Below are positions 12,401 through 22,343 of a stretch of DNA of 64,000 nucleotides, piece after piece. Where the stretch lies: assembly GCA_949126835.1 (NCBI GenBank), contig OX421507.1, positions 11,803,011 to 11,867,010 of the forward strand. Reading direction: 5' to 3'. The notes below the pieces were generated by a model. That model ran no database searches. It was given only the letters and a program-made list of their open reading frames with translations, and was not told the DNA's origin. Made by a program: the position numbers and the translations under genes. Each line of letters starts with the position of its first letter. Position 1 is the stretch's first letter. The stretch comes from Anisus vortex (Eukaryota > Mollusca > Gastropoda > Planorbidae).

Positions 12401-13166
12401 CAGCTGGCTGATGCAACTGTGCCTTTCTCCCCGACTATCAAAAGCCTTGGCGTCTATCTGGACTCCACGCTGTCCATGCAAACCCACATCTCCTTCCTCA
12501 CCAAAATCTGCTTCTTCCATCTGCGTCGTATTGCCGCCATCCGTCGTTATCTCACCAAGGAAGCTTGTGTTAAGCTCATCATCTCTCTCCTATTTTCCCG
12601 CTTGGACTATTGTAATTCGCTTTTGGCTGGTCTCCCGGCCCCCTCCCTTCAAGGACTCCAACGTATCCAGAACTGCGCAGCCCGACTAGTTCTCAAGAAG
12701 AAGAAGTCAAATGATATCAATCCTCTGCTCCGATATCTGCACTGGCTACCCATCAACAACCGGATCTCATATAAGCTGGCTTCCCTCTGTTATAGGTGCC
12801 TGAATAACTGCGCCCCGGATTATCTTCGCTCTTGTATGGAGCTCTACACCCAGTCCCGCCCACTTCGTTCGGCATCTGACGCGCTTACTCTGCGGATCCC
12901 TCGTGTGAGGCTAGTGTCCGCTGGCGAACGTTCATTTTCCTACGCAGGACCGTCCGCTTGGAATCACCTCCCACTACAGCTTCGCCAGAGCCCTAGCTAT
13001 GACACCTTCAGGAGCCGGCTGAAGACTCACCTATTTCGTCAGCAGAATTAGCGTATTACTATATATTTCGTTGTCTGTCTGTATTCTGTAACTGTCGTCT
13101 GCGCATAGAACTGTCACCAACGGGATATGCGCTATATAAGCACCGTTATTATTTATTATTTATTTA
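9410..13166 (+). mobile_element. Non-LTR retrotransposon (LINE), CR1/L2-like, near full length
   Basis: Contains one long intact ORF2 and ends with a 3' UTR of about 115 bp that finishes gggatatgcgctatataag followed by a (ttatt)-rich tail. A fragment of the same 3' end is found at 17.04-17.11 kb, supporting a dispersed LINE. The 5' end is uncertain: a T-run at 9409-9421 and a roughly 450-bp leader precede ORF2, and no ORF1 was recognised. I could not define a target duplication. The CR1/L2-like assignment is inferred from domain order and the C-terminal RIQNCAARLV...HWLPI motifs; related clades such as Rex or Nimb are not excluded. Confidence 0.8.
9896..13051 (+). CDS. LINE ORF2: endonuclease-reverse transcriptase
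   Basis: An uninterrupted frame encodes an apurinic-like endonuclease followed by a reverse transcriptase, the enzyme pair that nicks target DNA and primes cDNA synthesis from the nick. Residues are numbered from the first codon of the open frame at 9869 (a GTG). The endonuclease spans about 113-335, with N120 (LLNSQSV), E149 (TETWL), YRPP, D265/N267 (GDFNIHWD) and H330 (SDHSAV). The RT spans about 600-850, with NYRPVSN at 618, motif A D690-D696 (DLSAAFD), motif B GVPQGS at 747 and motif C FADD at 780-783. The C-terminal region has RIQNCAARLV and HWLPINNRISYK. ATG codons are at 9896 and 9941; the second has A at -3 and may be the true start. All catalytic positions I checked are present, so the copy could be young or active. 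Confidence 0.9.
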   Translation: MLCLVANSELLNCFKMNQNFLRYIGKICLKRHTRVDTKVFKIIRCLGVGRRPPTKRGTRAGRLHRIWYGLSNKPLVAAPVVGVFDSFQSAPTTFAHPHKATNQKLGVCLLNSQSVNPVGKADVISDYIVENNIDILFITETWLRPGDDHKIQELTPVGYLTASFPRPAGAGGGIAVIYKRHLHAASSFSDTLPFPHTTFEAVEMTVSTTTTVTFLCIYRPPPNARNRLSEATFFDEFALALDNYNVTSHSAIVLGDFNIHWDCPSNANTKRARALLDSYSLDQVVPFPTHDHGHILDWIVTRPSDNLVSCLVACDQLVSDHSAVSFIVNITRPARKRKMVTRRKLRAIDTVAFGAEAASLLALRDPSSDPAPFLNLTLRQLLDRHAPPSLCAVSERPPAPWFSDDVKSAKQERRRAERAWRLSGLEVHRQIFREKRLLVKEAITAAKVLHFHDRIKHASSPGELHLILSSLLGSSTSTPLPTTRPLNDLPDHFSQYFQQKIATLRCSLDQDVYSPSPPSPTFSGSPLTCFLPVTIDLVKRIITRTPIKTCELDPMPGFLFAKCLDRLLPFITDIINTSLSTGVVPDCFKSAIVRPLLKKPGLDVNECKNYRPVSNLPFLSKILERVVLEQLNAHLSLHSLMPAHQSAYRHHHSTETALLRITTDLLNASDRGLVSALVQLDLSAAFDTIDHHRLIDRLRSTFGIQDIALYWFINYLQNRSQTVMIESIFSQPVHVCYGVPQGSVLGPLLFTLYTQPLSFVIERHNLKYHSFADDTQLYNSAEPEDFDRLLASISICFLDIQSWMTENKLKLNSEKTEALIVGTRQRVVSLTASDLQLADATVPFSPTIKSLGVYLDSTLSMQTHISFLTKICFFHLRRIAAIRRYLTKEACVKLIISLLFSRLDYCNSLLAGLPAPSLQGLQRIQNCAARLVLKKKKSNDINPLLRYLHWLPINNRISYKLASLCYRCLNNCAPDYLRSCMELYTQSRPLRSASDALTLRIPRVRLVSAGERSFSYAGPSAWNHLPLQLRQSPSYDTFRSRLKTHLFRQQN

Positions 13167-13303
13167 CTTGGAGAATGGATTTCCAAAGGATCAGACATGT
13201 AAACGTCAGTACCACGTCGAAAAGATGCACTTGATATTGATACACAGTGACGTCTTCATTAATAAAATGTCTTCACTGCTATACTATACAGCGACAGCAA
13301 GAC
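13167..13303. other. Short spacer, nothing recognised
   Basis: Unique-looking sequence between the LINE tail and the next hAT element. Confidence 0.4.
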
Positions 13304-15129
13304 CAGGGGTCGGCAATCTTTCGCTAATAATGTGCCAAACTAGGATTTCTAAATCATTCTGCGTGCCAACAGCCTAAAAGTAAACCTGCTCTATTATACT
13401 TTGTAAATTATTTTTTTTTAAATTTATCTCCGTTACAAGAACAATGCAAAAAGCTATAGAGAAAATTGTTAAAGTGTTTTATATTTAATTTTTAAACAAT
13501 AAGGGTGATTATCCTCCTTTTTATTTGCATTTATACCAATTAAATTTTTTTGTTTTCCACACGTTTACATTTAGGTAACTGTTTTGTAATCTAAATCATT
13601 AGGTTGTGAAGATATGGATCTTGCAACTGCAAGTATTGAATGATTGAATATAATATTTTGTTCTCAAAATAACTTGTAGCGTAAATACAAATAGAAATAT
13701 AACCACTGTTTAGAGGAATTGATACACTTTAATCAAACAAACTGGGTAGTTAATGTGATGTTTAACTAATGTGCATATAATTTTTTGATAATATAATATT
13801 TATATCATTTTCAACTATTTTTTTGCATCCTTGTCATTATAAAGTTATAAGTTGTAGACCATTTAATTTAATGTTTTATAAAAAAAGAAACCAACAACAT
13901 AACATTAGAAATATTAGCGCAAATAAAACGGGCTAATTATTTCCCTTAACTTAAAATAAAGTTTCTAAATTTGATTCAATATTGATGCTAAATAGGTAAT
14001 GTTTTGTAATATAACAAATATTACTGATTAATTATTTTTTCTTTATATAAATCCATCATTATGGTATTCATTACAAGATTTAATTACTATAGGTATAAAA
14101 TCAATTTACGTTAAACAGTTGTAAATAAACGTTTCCTGCATTACTTGTTTATCTATTTAACCTTAAGGAAAGGAATTTATTTTTTAAACATTAATAATTA
14201 CTACAATGGCATAATATAATGCTAATAAAAAGTCTCTTATATTTATTAAATTAATAAAAACAACATTTCTTTTACAATTATATTTATGTTTAATTATAGA
14301 AGATGAGCATAAAAACTCTTTTAAATGTAATTAGTCTGTATGAATTAATGAGCGCCTTGTCTTGAATTCTCTTCGCTAATTTATAATGGCAGATACATTG
14401 ACATATTTAGTCATTTCTGAGTAGTGAAGTGTAAGTGAACTCTTTGAATGCTTTCATTTGCAATAAATACTGTTCACAATTGTAAGTTGAACCCAAAAAA
14501 CTGAAAGTAGAATGAATACCTGGTAGTTGAGAATAGCAGATGACTTTCCTTAGCAGCTTCCATCCAGATTTTCCCGAAAATTTGGCACATTTCGAGACCC
14601 ATTTGAAATCCAACTGGATGTGTTTTAAAATCGCCAATATCCACCCAATTAAAAAAAAAAAACTTCTACATCTAAGAAGGTTGTAGTAAGATCAAGCCAG
14701 TTAGGCTTGATGATGTATGAAAAGATGAGTCCATTAATTTGAAAGTCTTGAAACTTCATTTGAGTGCTTCGATGTGCTTCTGAAAAAGCCCAACTATCTA
14801 TCTTAATATATGCTTTTATAAAGGGAAGTACATATAGTTAAATGTATTGAAATTGATTTCAATCAAGATATATGCAAATCCATTCCAGTGGTCTAACAGT
14901 TCAAGTGCTGTTTGACCCCGTCCTTGTAAATGCGTTCAACTCACTGAAATGTGCCACTCTCCCATTAAGAAACATCAGGTTCAACAGTCAGACTTCCTCA
15001 CTCAGAACCGGAAAATGTTGTGTGTTTTTTTTCATCAATAAAAAAACACCTCTTAGAGGTCTCGGGTGCCACTGAAAATCGCTCTGCGTGCCGAATTTGG
15101 CACGCGTTCCTTAGGGTTGCCGACCCCTG
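13304..15129. mobile_element. hAT-family transposon, 1826 bp, second copy
   Basis: Begins caggggtcggcaatctttcg and ends ggttgccgacccctg, matching the ends of the 6611-8330 element; subterminal phrases gtgccaaactaggatttcta and gcgtgccgaatttggcacgc are also shared. Flanking octamers agcaagac (13296-13303) and tgccagac (15130-15137) match at 6 of 8 positions, consistent with an aged target duplication. Contains a minus-strand transposase remnant. Confidence 0.85.
14407..14637 (-). pseudogene. hAT transposase C-terminal remnant
   Basis: A 76-codon minus-strand open stretch includes FSFLGSTYNCEQYLLQMKAF, which matches the GSTYxCEQ signature of the hAT transposase C-terminal region (ZBED5-like group). 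In the full protein this region supports dimerisation. Upstream, the phrase LLRKVICYSQLPG is also recognisable in the copy that runs off the right edge of the window. The rest of the transposase is not readable, so the element depends on an enzyme encoded elsewhere, if it moves at all. Confidence 0.65.
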
Positions 15130-16238
15130 TGCCAGACTACGCCTTCTAGTTTCCACAGCCTACTTTATACTTTGACCGGCTACACAAATCAAGACGTCCT
15201 TGTGATGTGCAGTTGTAGAAACGAACAAGACTAACCTGTCCGATGTGCCCAAACAAATGTAGCAGCGTGAACTACCGCAGAAGTTGCAAGTACAAAAGCC
15301 AGAGTCAGGGAGAGGTCTGTGCGTGGCACGCATAGGTTTAGTTTTGGGTTTCATTTCAAAGATGCGCTTCTGCACACCATTTTTTTCGGCCACGACCTGT
15401 AACATGGTCGAAAACCTTGACTGTGAAAGTAAAAAATTGAATTTTTCATTTCTCCAGTTCACTCAATTTTCAAAAACGGCTCTTCTATGTATACTTCGTT
15501 TTCTTTCAGGTAGCGAAACACCTGGTTTTCGTGAGATGCTTCCGCAGCGGAATCGAAAGTTAAGAGAAAAACAACAACAACTGTTGTTTATTTACTTAAT
15601 CCTTGATTTTCTTTTTCACCTGCTCAATCAAACTGATCACATAAGGAAGGGGTGGGAGATTAAATATCGCATTCGTTAGTTGCAAATGAACTAAATGCTA
15701 CACCTGTAAAAATTCAATTATAAAAACAGAATCATATTTACAAGCTTAAAAACTTATTTTTGGTATCCAATGTAAGTTGTTGTTTTTATTTAGCTTTTTA
15801 TTATTGATTTCGTTTTCGTTTCCTTTTTTACCCAGTTTTTACTTTGTTTTCTTTATTTTTTCTTAAGTGACCCTCAAAATGGCGTCTTCTTGCTGTTCGG
15901 GAAGTCCCCCTTCCCCGCCGCCTTCACCTCCCATCTCCCCGCCCACCCTTCCCTTGCTACGCCACTGAGCGTCTTTAGCTTTTAAGACAGTTAATAAGAT
16001 TAGAAATTGTAACGGTAGAATTTTAGTACGTTTTGTGTGTGTGTGTGCAGCTGGAAAAAGGGAAGTAATAGAGACGCAAAGGTCGAACTCGGAATGGGCA
16101 ATAATTAATGGGACTGATAATTATGTTTTTACAGGTTTCAAAACGTTACGATATTTTTATTTACTCTATTTCACAAAAATTAAAAGTCAAAATGGGTTGA
16201 TTGGCGTATCTCTACATTACTTTCTTGTTGTACAGAGT
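15130..16238. other. No gene seen
   Basis: AT-rich and T-rich sequence with a short pyrimidine-rich GC patch at 15900-15965. The 100- and 131-residue open frames on opposite strands overlap each other and show no recognised domain. Not called. Confidence 0.4.
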
Positions 16239-16381
16239 TTATTAGCACGGTGGCCTATCGGCAACGCATTCGAGTGGCGTACCGATGGTCCTGGGTTCGA
16301 ATAATGGTGAAGGCTAGAATTTTTTTCTTTGACTCGAGGGTGTCCCCGAGGCTACCCAGCTCTAATGGGTACCTGACATTA
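16239..16381 (+). mobile_element. tRNA-derived SINE, left part (split)
   Basis: tRNA-like head with agcacggtggcctatcggc and B-box-like gggttcgaa, followed by body phrases tctacccagctctaatggg-like and acctgaca. The body stops at TTA (16379-16381), where a Harbinger element is inserted, and resumes at 17917. Confidence 0.85.
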
Positions 16382-16857
16382 GCAAGCGTTTATAGAGGCG
16401 GCGGGTTTCGGAAAATCGCACGCGCGAGTCGGCCCGAACGAACTCGTGCGAGGAATGTTACTATGTTTGCTTTGCAGGTGTTCGTAGAGGACGCGGGTCT
16501 GTCGAGGCGACAGATTTGCCGACCGGCGCGGGAAATTACCAGAACTAGTTTTTAGTTCTTGTTGCGCGTTGCCGCGCCGGACTGTGTAGGCTGTGCACTG
16601 TCTTTAAGGTGACCCCAGAATGACCCTGGTCTGTCTGGCGATGAAGCGTGACGTGTTTGTTGTTTCGTCTGGCTTTTTCCTTTTTTTGCTGGCTGTGTGT
16701 TTACAAATATTTCTTGATAAACGACGGCTCAAGATGGATGTTGACATACTTATCGCTGCAGTTTTCAAAAGACCGTTAATATAGGACAAAAGAATGAAAC
16801 ATTTGCCCACAGGAATCTCATAGACAAAGCATGGAAGGAAATCAACAAAGATATGAA

Positions 16858-17000
16858 CAGTGTCTGTCTATCTATCTGTTTGTCTGCCTGTCTGCCTGCC
16901 TGTTTGTTTCTCTGTCTGCCTGTCTGTCTTTCAGTCTACCTGTCTGCTTGTCGGACTGTAAAATGTATGTACGCGTGTTTGTCTGTCTGTTTCCCACCCA
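16858..17000. repeat. TCTG/CCTG microsatellite
   Basis: Tetranucleotide tract of tctg, tcta and cctg units within the Harbinger element. Confidence 0.85.
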
Positions 17001-17039
17001 CACATGCTTATTGTCTGTTGGTATAAACAGCTATGCTTA

Positions 17040-17114
17040 CAGCAGCGCACAGAACTGTTCTTAACGGGAACGGGATATGCGCTGTATAAGTCTCATATTT
17101 ATTTATTATTTATT
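17040..17114 (+). mobile_element. LINE 3'-end fragment
   Basis: The phrases cgcacagaactgtt, cgggatatgcgctgtataag and a following ttatttattatttattt tail match the 3' end of the LINE at 13.09-13.17 kb. The fragment lies next to the stop codon of the Harbinger transposase remnant. Confidence 0.75.
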
Positions 17115-17115
17115 T

Positions 17116-17718
17116 TTAAACTAATGGATGGCTCTTGAAGAATGCTTTGAAAATGTCTCTTGTCGACTTGGCATCATTGCTTGGCCTGCCACTTTTTTCC
17201 CAGACAATTGCAGAATTCTCACAGGAAACTTCTGTGTAGTTGTGATTAATTCTTTCCCTGTCAAAGATGACATTGTGCAAAACACAGATGTATTTTATAA
17301 TGCGATCTACAAGTTCAGCGTGTGTTTCAATTGGTATGGTCAAAGGACGCCACTTAGAAGTCAAAATTCCAAAGGCACATTCAACTGTATTTCTGCTTCT
17401 GGACAACCGTTTGTTGAAACAATCTTCATCGGGGGGTAGGTTTTGTCCTCCATAAGGTTTCAGCAAACAGTGCATCAAGGGGTAAGCTTCATCTGCGACG
17501 ATCACAAAAGGCGCCACATCATTTGAGTTGGGCAGGGTTGTTGGTTCCGGAATTTGCAGTGTTCCACTCATAATAGCTTTATAAAGACTAGAAGCTTGGA
17601 ATGTCCCTCCATCGCTCTGCTTTCCGTAGCCTCCCACATCGATCACGATAAATCGGTAATTTGCATCTACTAGAGCTTGGAGAACAATGGAGAAAAAATG
17701 CTGTTTAACAATAAAAAG
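17116..17718 (-). pseudogene. PIF/Harbinger (HARBI1-like) DDE transposase, N-truncated
   Basis: The enzyme would cut and rejoin element ends at TWA targets. The frame is open from 17718 to the TAA at 17116-17118; the first in-frame ATG is at 17646. Upstream of it the conserved core reads KQHFFSIVLQALVDANYRFI. Counting from that ATG, the catalytic triad is visible as D3 (VIDVGG, one residue into the ORF), D52 (VADEAYPL) and E89 (NTVECAFGIL), with KPYGG and FNKRLSRSRN between them, as in DDE_Tnp_4 proteins. About 200 codons remain against roughly 350 in complete members. The N-terminal helix-turn-helix part is missing, with a stop just upstream at 17719-17721. Probably inactive. Confidence 0.85.
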
Positions 17719-17916
17719 TCATCAATGAAAGAAGCCATTTTGTCTGTTTGCTATTGCAAGGAGAGACTGGATTGCATATGAAGTGTTAGTTGTCTCGTCT
17801 GGCTTTTTCCCGCTTTTGCTATAAACACCAACCGCGCGAGTGATTAGGCGCGGTTTTCTAGCGCGAGTAACCAGCTCGCGGCAACCCGCCTACCCGCCGC
17901 CTCTATAAACGTAGCC

Positions 17917-18055
17917 TTAGTTGGGGTAAAGTAAATGCTGCTGTGCATTGTGATGGCCACACATCCCCTAGTATGCAGTAGCCACTGAAACTGGTGACCG
18001 CTGCTTCACCGGCCCTATGATCAATTTGGTCCGACGGGTACTTTACTTACTATAC
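17917..18055 (+). mobile_element. tRNA-derived SINE, right part (split)
   Basis: Continues the SINE interrupted at 16381: ttagttggggtaaagtaaa, tggccacacatccc, aaactggtgacc and a final gggtactttactta, matching the distal half of the copies at 45.2 and 61.1 kb. Confidence 0.88.
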
Positions 18056-18740
18056 AGAGTTCAGATAAATGGTTTTAATTGCGGCATAGAGCGGTAGAGC
18101 AGAGAGCCAAGAGAAAGATAATGGGCAGAGACCAGAGAGACTACACCACCATATTATAGATTGAATAATTTATTGGCAGTACAGCCCAGTTGCAGCTATC
18201 AACCGAGAAGAGTTTATGTTTTTTTACTTGGCATCGTTTCAGAGATGTCAATTTGATAAAACTTATGCCATTCTTGTTATTGTATATACCTAAAAGATTA
18301 ATCAAGGCCGTCAGGTTATACCTATGTTTACACAAATTTCACTTGTGTTAAAATCTAAACATATTTTTTTCCAGAAGATACAAGTAAAAAAAATACGAAA
18401 TCTTCGCAAAACCAAACAGTTGGCCTAAACTTTAGAATATTTTACAACTTCAATTTTTAGTGTTCCTGTTGCCCCAACGGTCTGAAGCCCCAAAAATTAC
18501 TTGAATAACTTCTATGGCTGGAAACAAGAGTAAATTCACGCTTTTTTGTTGTTGTTGTTTTTTCAACTCTATATTTGTGGTTTCGTAGCTTGTGCTTTAA
18601 TTTTACTGTCTTAAATTTGTTCTAGAGTCCTTTGGAATGCCAACGCACTACCCCAGGTATCATACAGAATGCTGAGTTTACTCACTCATTTAGTCTCGGC
18701 TAACATACATTTTGGAGATTCTCCTGTTCGACGCCAGCGA
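18056..18740. other. No gene seen
   Basis: AT-rich, with a (TTG)n patch near 18547-18560. Nothing supported. Confidence 0.4.
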
Positions 18741-18769
18741 CGAAACGCTGCAAGTCCACGAGACATGTT

Positions 18770-19060
18770 ACGTGTTGGGTGCCACGTGCTTCCTCCGTCC
18801 CAACGTCTGTACCCACCATGGGGTACTCAAAGCGACGAAGTGTGGTAACCATTGATACGCTACTTTTAAGAGTACACCGGTGGGCCAACACATACCTGGC
18901 AAAGCCCCTGATACGCGACCGATTATCATTGCACTTCCGAGCGCGCCACCACGTTAAATGATCAAAGATGAATTCCGCAGGTGGGGATAAAAGGTAGTGC
19001 ATGTTGTGCGGAGACTGTACCCCTTTGTTACACAGGGCGGATCGCCTCTGACAGGATCTT
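18770..19060 (+). repeat. Dispersed repeat 'D', second copy
   Basis: Shares in order acaccggtgggc-aac, gcgccaccacg--aaatgatc, gaattccgcag and tagtgcatgt-g-g with the copy at 62.69-63.06 kb. More diverged than that copy. Open frames on both strands follow the repeat and are not called. Confidence 0.6.
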
Positions 19061-19119
19061 TGAGGACTCAAGTCTTTCCTACAAGAAAAAAAGCAGGATA
19101 ACTTATAGGCTGTTGGCAC

Positions 19120-19178
19120 GTTGAGTGAATTAGAAATCCTACTTCAGCACACTATTATCAAAAGGTTGCGGACACCTG
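19120..19178 (-). mobile_element. hAT end fragment
   Basis: Read on the minus strand it begins with a diverged caggtgtccgcaaccttttg and continues tagtgtgctga-gtaggatttcta, matching the left end of the hAT elements at 6.6 and 13.3 kb. The other end was not found nearby. Confidence 0.65.
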
Positions 19179-19383
19179 TTTTAGGATAATAAATGATCTA
19201 TGATATATGGTATGGGCCTAGACCATATATCTTGACCATAAATCCTAGAATATGTATTATAGACTATGTATCAAAAAACTCATACAATATATCATGCATA
19301 ACATTTCAAAGATGAACTTTGCAACTTGGCATTTGCAACCTATGTTATCTGGACCGCATATTCTGTAGAAATGAAATCACACA

Positions 19384-19588
19384 CTTACACACAAATATAC
19401 ACCCAAACACACACACAAACATACACACACACAACAAGTCTGCAGCTAATCATTTAGCCCAACAATACAACGCCAGCTTTCATGACATGGCTGTAGGGCG
19501 GACTATTAGCGCGAACGTCCCCATTAACAACTATTCTCAATCCTCCCAATCCTCACACTCACCCACCCCACCCCCCCCTCTCTCTCTC

Positions 19589-19654
<66 letters not shown>

Positions 19655-19655
19655 T
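19384..19655. repeat. (AC)n and (CT)n microsatellites
   Basis: A CA-rich tract at 19384-19432 and a long CT run at about 19577-19650. The 157-residue plus-strand frame over this area is mostly the Ser/Leu translation of the CT run and is not called. Confidence 0.9.
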
Positions 19656-20269
19656 CCAAAGCCCAACCCCGACTTTCAATAAACTGCTACAGATGTTTTT
19701 TTGCTTTGCGATATAAAGTTCTTTCTTTTTTTTTTACTCACATTATCAACTGGAATGGTCCGCCCTGGTCACACAGTGGTAGAAGGGGGTAGGTTGTGCT
19801 AGTTGTGGACTAATGAGGTACATTGTTGTACAGTATGTTTCAGGGATTCTTAACCTATTAACCATATTGTCGCCGGCAGGTCTTGGGCAATGCCCCTGAC
19901 GCTCTGCATGAGTTTTGGGCCAAGGGCATAATCATCTTCTTTCCAGAAAGAACGTCCGTGAACGTTTATGAAAATTCAGATATGAATGTTGTTATTTTTT
20001 TTTTCGTGTTAAATCTGGAAAATTTGATAATTCCTTGTCAATCACATTTCGTTTAACAATATTTCCATGTTCGTGCTGGAAGTAAAATGCATTTCTTACA
20101 CCTAAGTTTGCCAAATGTGCCATTAGTGGCGTCACACTTTATAAACATCCCATGTGTCTCTTTAAGTTTAGAGTTTGGATAATGGATCAGAGGTTTATAA
20201 AAAAAAAACATTTTATAGGCTTCCCATATTGCTAATCATTGTTAAAATAGTTTTAGAAATAGTTCCCAA
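19656..20269. other. No gene seen
   Basis: AT-rich sequence without supported features. Confidence 0.4.
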
Positions 20270-20655
20270 ATTCTATTCTACGGCATCCTTCCGTCTCGCG
20301 AGACGATGGTGCATCACCGTGGTTCGAGGTTGCACTTCCTCGTGTGGCTGAGCAGGCCTATCCTTGAGTGACAGTCTCTTTTACAGCCTTTGCACACGTG
20401 TTCAGTGGTTTCTATTTTCTGCGCCTTTCTTCTGGCCCTTTTTTTCTATGGTCTCATCCATCCTACTTTCCTCTCTTTTGACCCCTTCCCTGACAGCAGT
20501 GCGCCAGGTGGACCGATCCTATGCCTTCCCCTCCCAGTCATCTGTGCTTTTTCTGGCTGTTCTCATGTCCCTCTGGCAGACATCTTTGTAACGGAGGCGT
20601 GGGCGACCTGTTTACCTCTTTCCAGATGCCAATTCTCAATATAAGAGGTCCTTTA
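20270..20655 (-). pseudogene. LINE ORF2 C-terminal remnant
   Basis: Minus-strand translation reads GRPRLRYKDVCQRDM, then STDDWEGKA, a stop and DRSTWRTAV. After a frame change comes CKGCKRDCHSRIGLLSH. This is the conserved C-terminus of a group of LINE ORF2 proteins: a GRP-LRYKDVCKRD block, the W-x8-DRxxWR block and a terminal CCHH-like zinc finger CxxCxRxCxSRIGLxSH. In intact elements it probably helps bind nucleic acid. At least one stop and one frame change make it a pseudogene. It abuts, in opposite orientation, the LINE fragment starting near 20670. Confidence 0.75.
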
Positions 20656-20669
20656 TGTTCCACCTTCAG

Positions 20670-20755
20670 TTTGTCAAAGTAGATAGACGTACTACGCAAA
20701 TAAGATAATTAAGCACTGGGGCGCCACAAGGGTGCGTCCTCTCTCCAGTTCTATA
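20670..20755 (+). pseudogene. LINE reverse transcriptase remnant, left part (split by hAT)
   Basis: The plus frame reads FVKVDRRTTQIR, a stop and LSTGAPQGCVLSPVLYTI, which is RT motif B (GAPQGCVLSPxLY) with its preceding strand. Translation breaks at the hAT insertion and RT motifs resume after 30437. The GAPQGCVLSP form differs from the GVPQGSVLGP of the intact LINE at 9.9-13 kb, so this is a different family. Confidence 0.8.
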
Positions 20756-21278
20756 TACTATATCAGCGGTTCCCAAACTGGGGGGCGCGACCCCCTTGGG
20801 GGTCGAATAACCATTTCGCGGGGGTCGCCAAAGACCTTCGGAAAACGTATGTTTTTGATGGTCCTAGGAGCCGAAACACAGTTCATCTTTCCGTCTCCAA
20901 GAGAGTCCACCTACATGCAGATACATCCGCATACTACGTGTAGGCTACTTGGCATAATGTCATCAATACAGGTGTGACAAGGTCGGCACCATAATGCACG
21001 CATGCGGACCAGTAACACGTCTGTAGAGAGTTGTGTTAAAAAGCCTTTTCTCTGTTAAAAGCAGCCATTGTGTTAAAAGCAGTAGGCCTAGTATTGGCGA
21101 TAAAACGACCGACACTTCATGAATATTTTGGAATTTAGTGTAGATTCTGTTCGGTCTGGATTTCAAAACAATTAGTGACCAAAAGTAATCGGAGCTCACT
21201 TTATGATATATGGACAAATATTAGCAACAAAGACATTGTCACACCAGTTAAAAGATGTAATATAAAGCGTCATAAGTT

Positions 21279-21368
21279 GTGCCCTTTTGTAAAACAAAAT
21301 CTTTAAACAGTCGACTGTTTTCGCAATTGTGCAACGAGTATGATGCTCCGAAAATATGCCTTAATTTA
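21279..21368 (+). pseudogene. Possible hAT transposase fragment
   Basis: The frame contains CKTKSLNSRLFSQLCNEYDA, resembling the xKxxxLNSRLFxxLCxExG segment that precedes the catalytic Trp-containing stretch in ZBED5-like hAT transposases. The expected HTEVRWLSRG continuation is not readable, and the frame then runs into a GT microsatellite. Its position near the left end of a hAT element fits, but the match is short. Confidence 0.45.
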
Positions 21369-21471
21369 TCTAAAAAGATCCGATCATTCCAAATGAAATT
21401 TAGCTTTTGCATAAAAAATTTGATGAAAATGAAATGTATATGCTGTCTACTTCAGGTCCCACGAAGAGGGC

Positions 21472-21473
<2 letters not shown>

Positions 21474-21560
<87 letters not shown>
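21474..21560. repeat. (GT)n microsatellite, about 43 repeats
   Basis: An almost pure GT run. The Cys/Val open frames over it are artefacts. Confidence 0.97.
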
Positions 21561-21561
<1 letters not shown>

Positions 21562-22343
21562 TTATTGCGCTGCGCCGGGGCCCATAAGAGTTTATCTTTG
21601 TAATATTATTTGTAAGATCAATGCTAAATGTTAAGGAAAAGTTACATTAATTTAAATTAAAACTGTACTTGATTAAAGTTTGTGAATAGGCTTGTAAGGT
21701 TGTGAATGATATGATTACATTCTAATGGTAATTCCTATGGCAGTTTTATAAAATGGTCCACAGACCTTTTAAAAGATTCCTGATTTCTATACACGTATGT
21801 AATGCAAATAAATCATCTAGATTTGACTAGTGTTGAAAAGTGGGATTGAACCGCACTTTTTTTTCTCATGCGGCTCCTGGTCTACTTTATCTGCTTTCTT
21901 TGAAAAACATGACAAAATGATTACGATGATAAATTATGTGAAATAATACTTTCACATGTTTGCAGCCGAAATTTCATGATACTTTCCAAATCTACCTGAC
22001 ACTACATATCTATGTACTTGCCAGAAGCCCATTCACATTCAAAGTTTAAGATATTCATGAGAAAGCACAAAGTTCATTGAGCGTATTAACAACGATGCAT
22101 AGAGAACTGATTTCTCTATAATGCCAGGTACAAAATTATGAATCAAATGTTTGCAGTCATAAACTATTTTGACTGAGATTGTGTTGCGCCATTTTCTTCC
22201 ATTTCCAACAAAATATCTTAGTAAATATGATTTTCCACCTTGTTGGTTATCAAGTCTAAACACAGTAGACTTATTGTGCGAGGTGAACTGCTTAGTTGTG
22301 CTCTTGCAAAGACTGTCTCAAGAATTTCTGAACCTATAAGAAA
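21561..22343. other. Unassigned interior of the hAT element
   Basis: AT-rich sequence between the GT run and the array. No transposase motif was recognised; a 74-residue minus-strand frame has no recognisable domain. Confidence 0.4.

Larger units (their letters stand above)
16382..17916. mobile_element. PIF/Harbinger transposon, 1535 bp, defective
   Basis: The ends share CGTTTATAGAGGCGGCGGGT in inverted orientation: from 16387 on the left, and ending at 17911 on the right strand-reversed. TTA at 16379-16381 and 17917-17919 is the 3-bp duplication typical of PIF/Harbinger. Removing the element and one TTA restores the SINE body seen elsewhere (cctgaca-ttagttggggtaaag). The interior holds a truncated DDE transposase on the minus strand, a TCTG/CCTG microsatellite at about 16858-17000 and a LINE 3'-tail fragment. 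The accompanying Myb-like gene of complete Harbingers was not found. Confidence 0.92.

Noticed and set aside
15160..15679. Opposite-strand frames of 100 and 131 residues
   Set aside because: They overlap, have unremarkable composition and show no recognised motif; a single exon cannot be excluded but is not supported.
21407..21634. Cys/Val-repeat frames over the GT run
   Set aside because: Direct translation of the (GT)n microsatellite.
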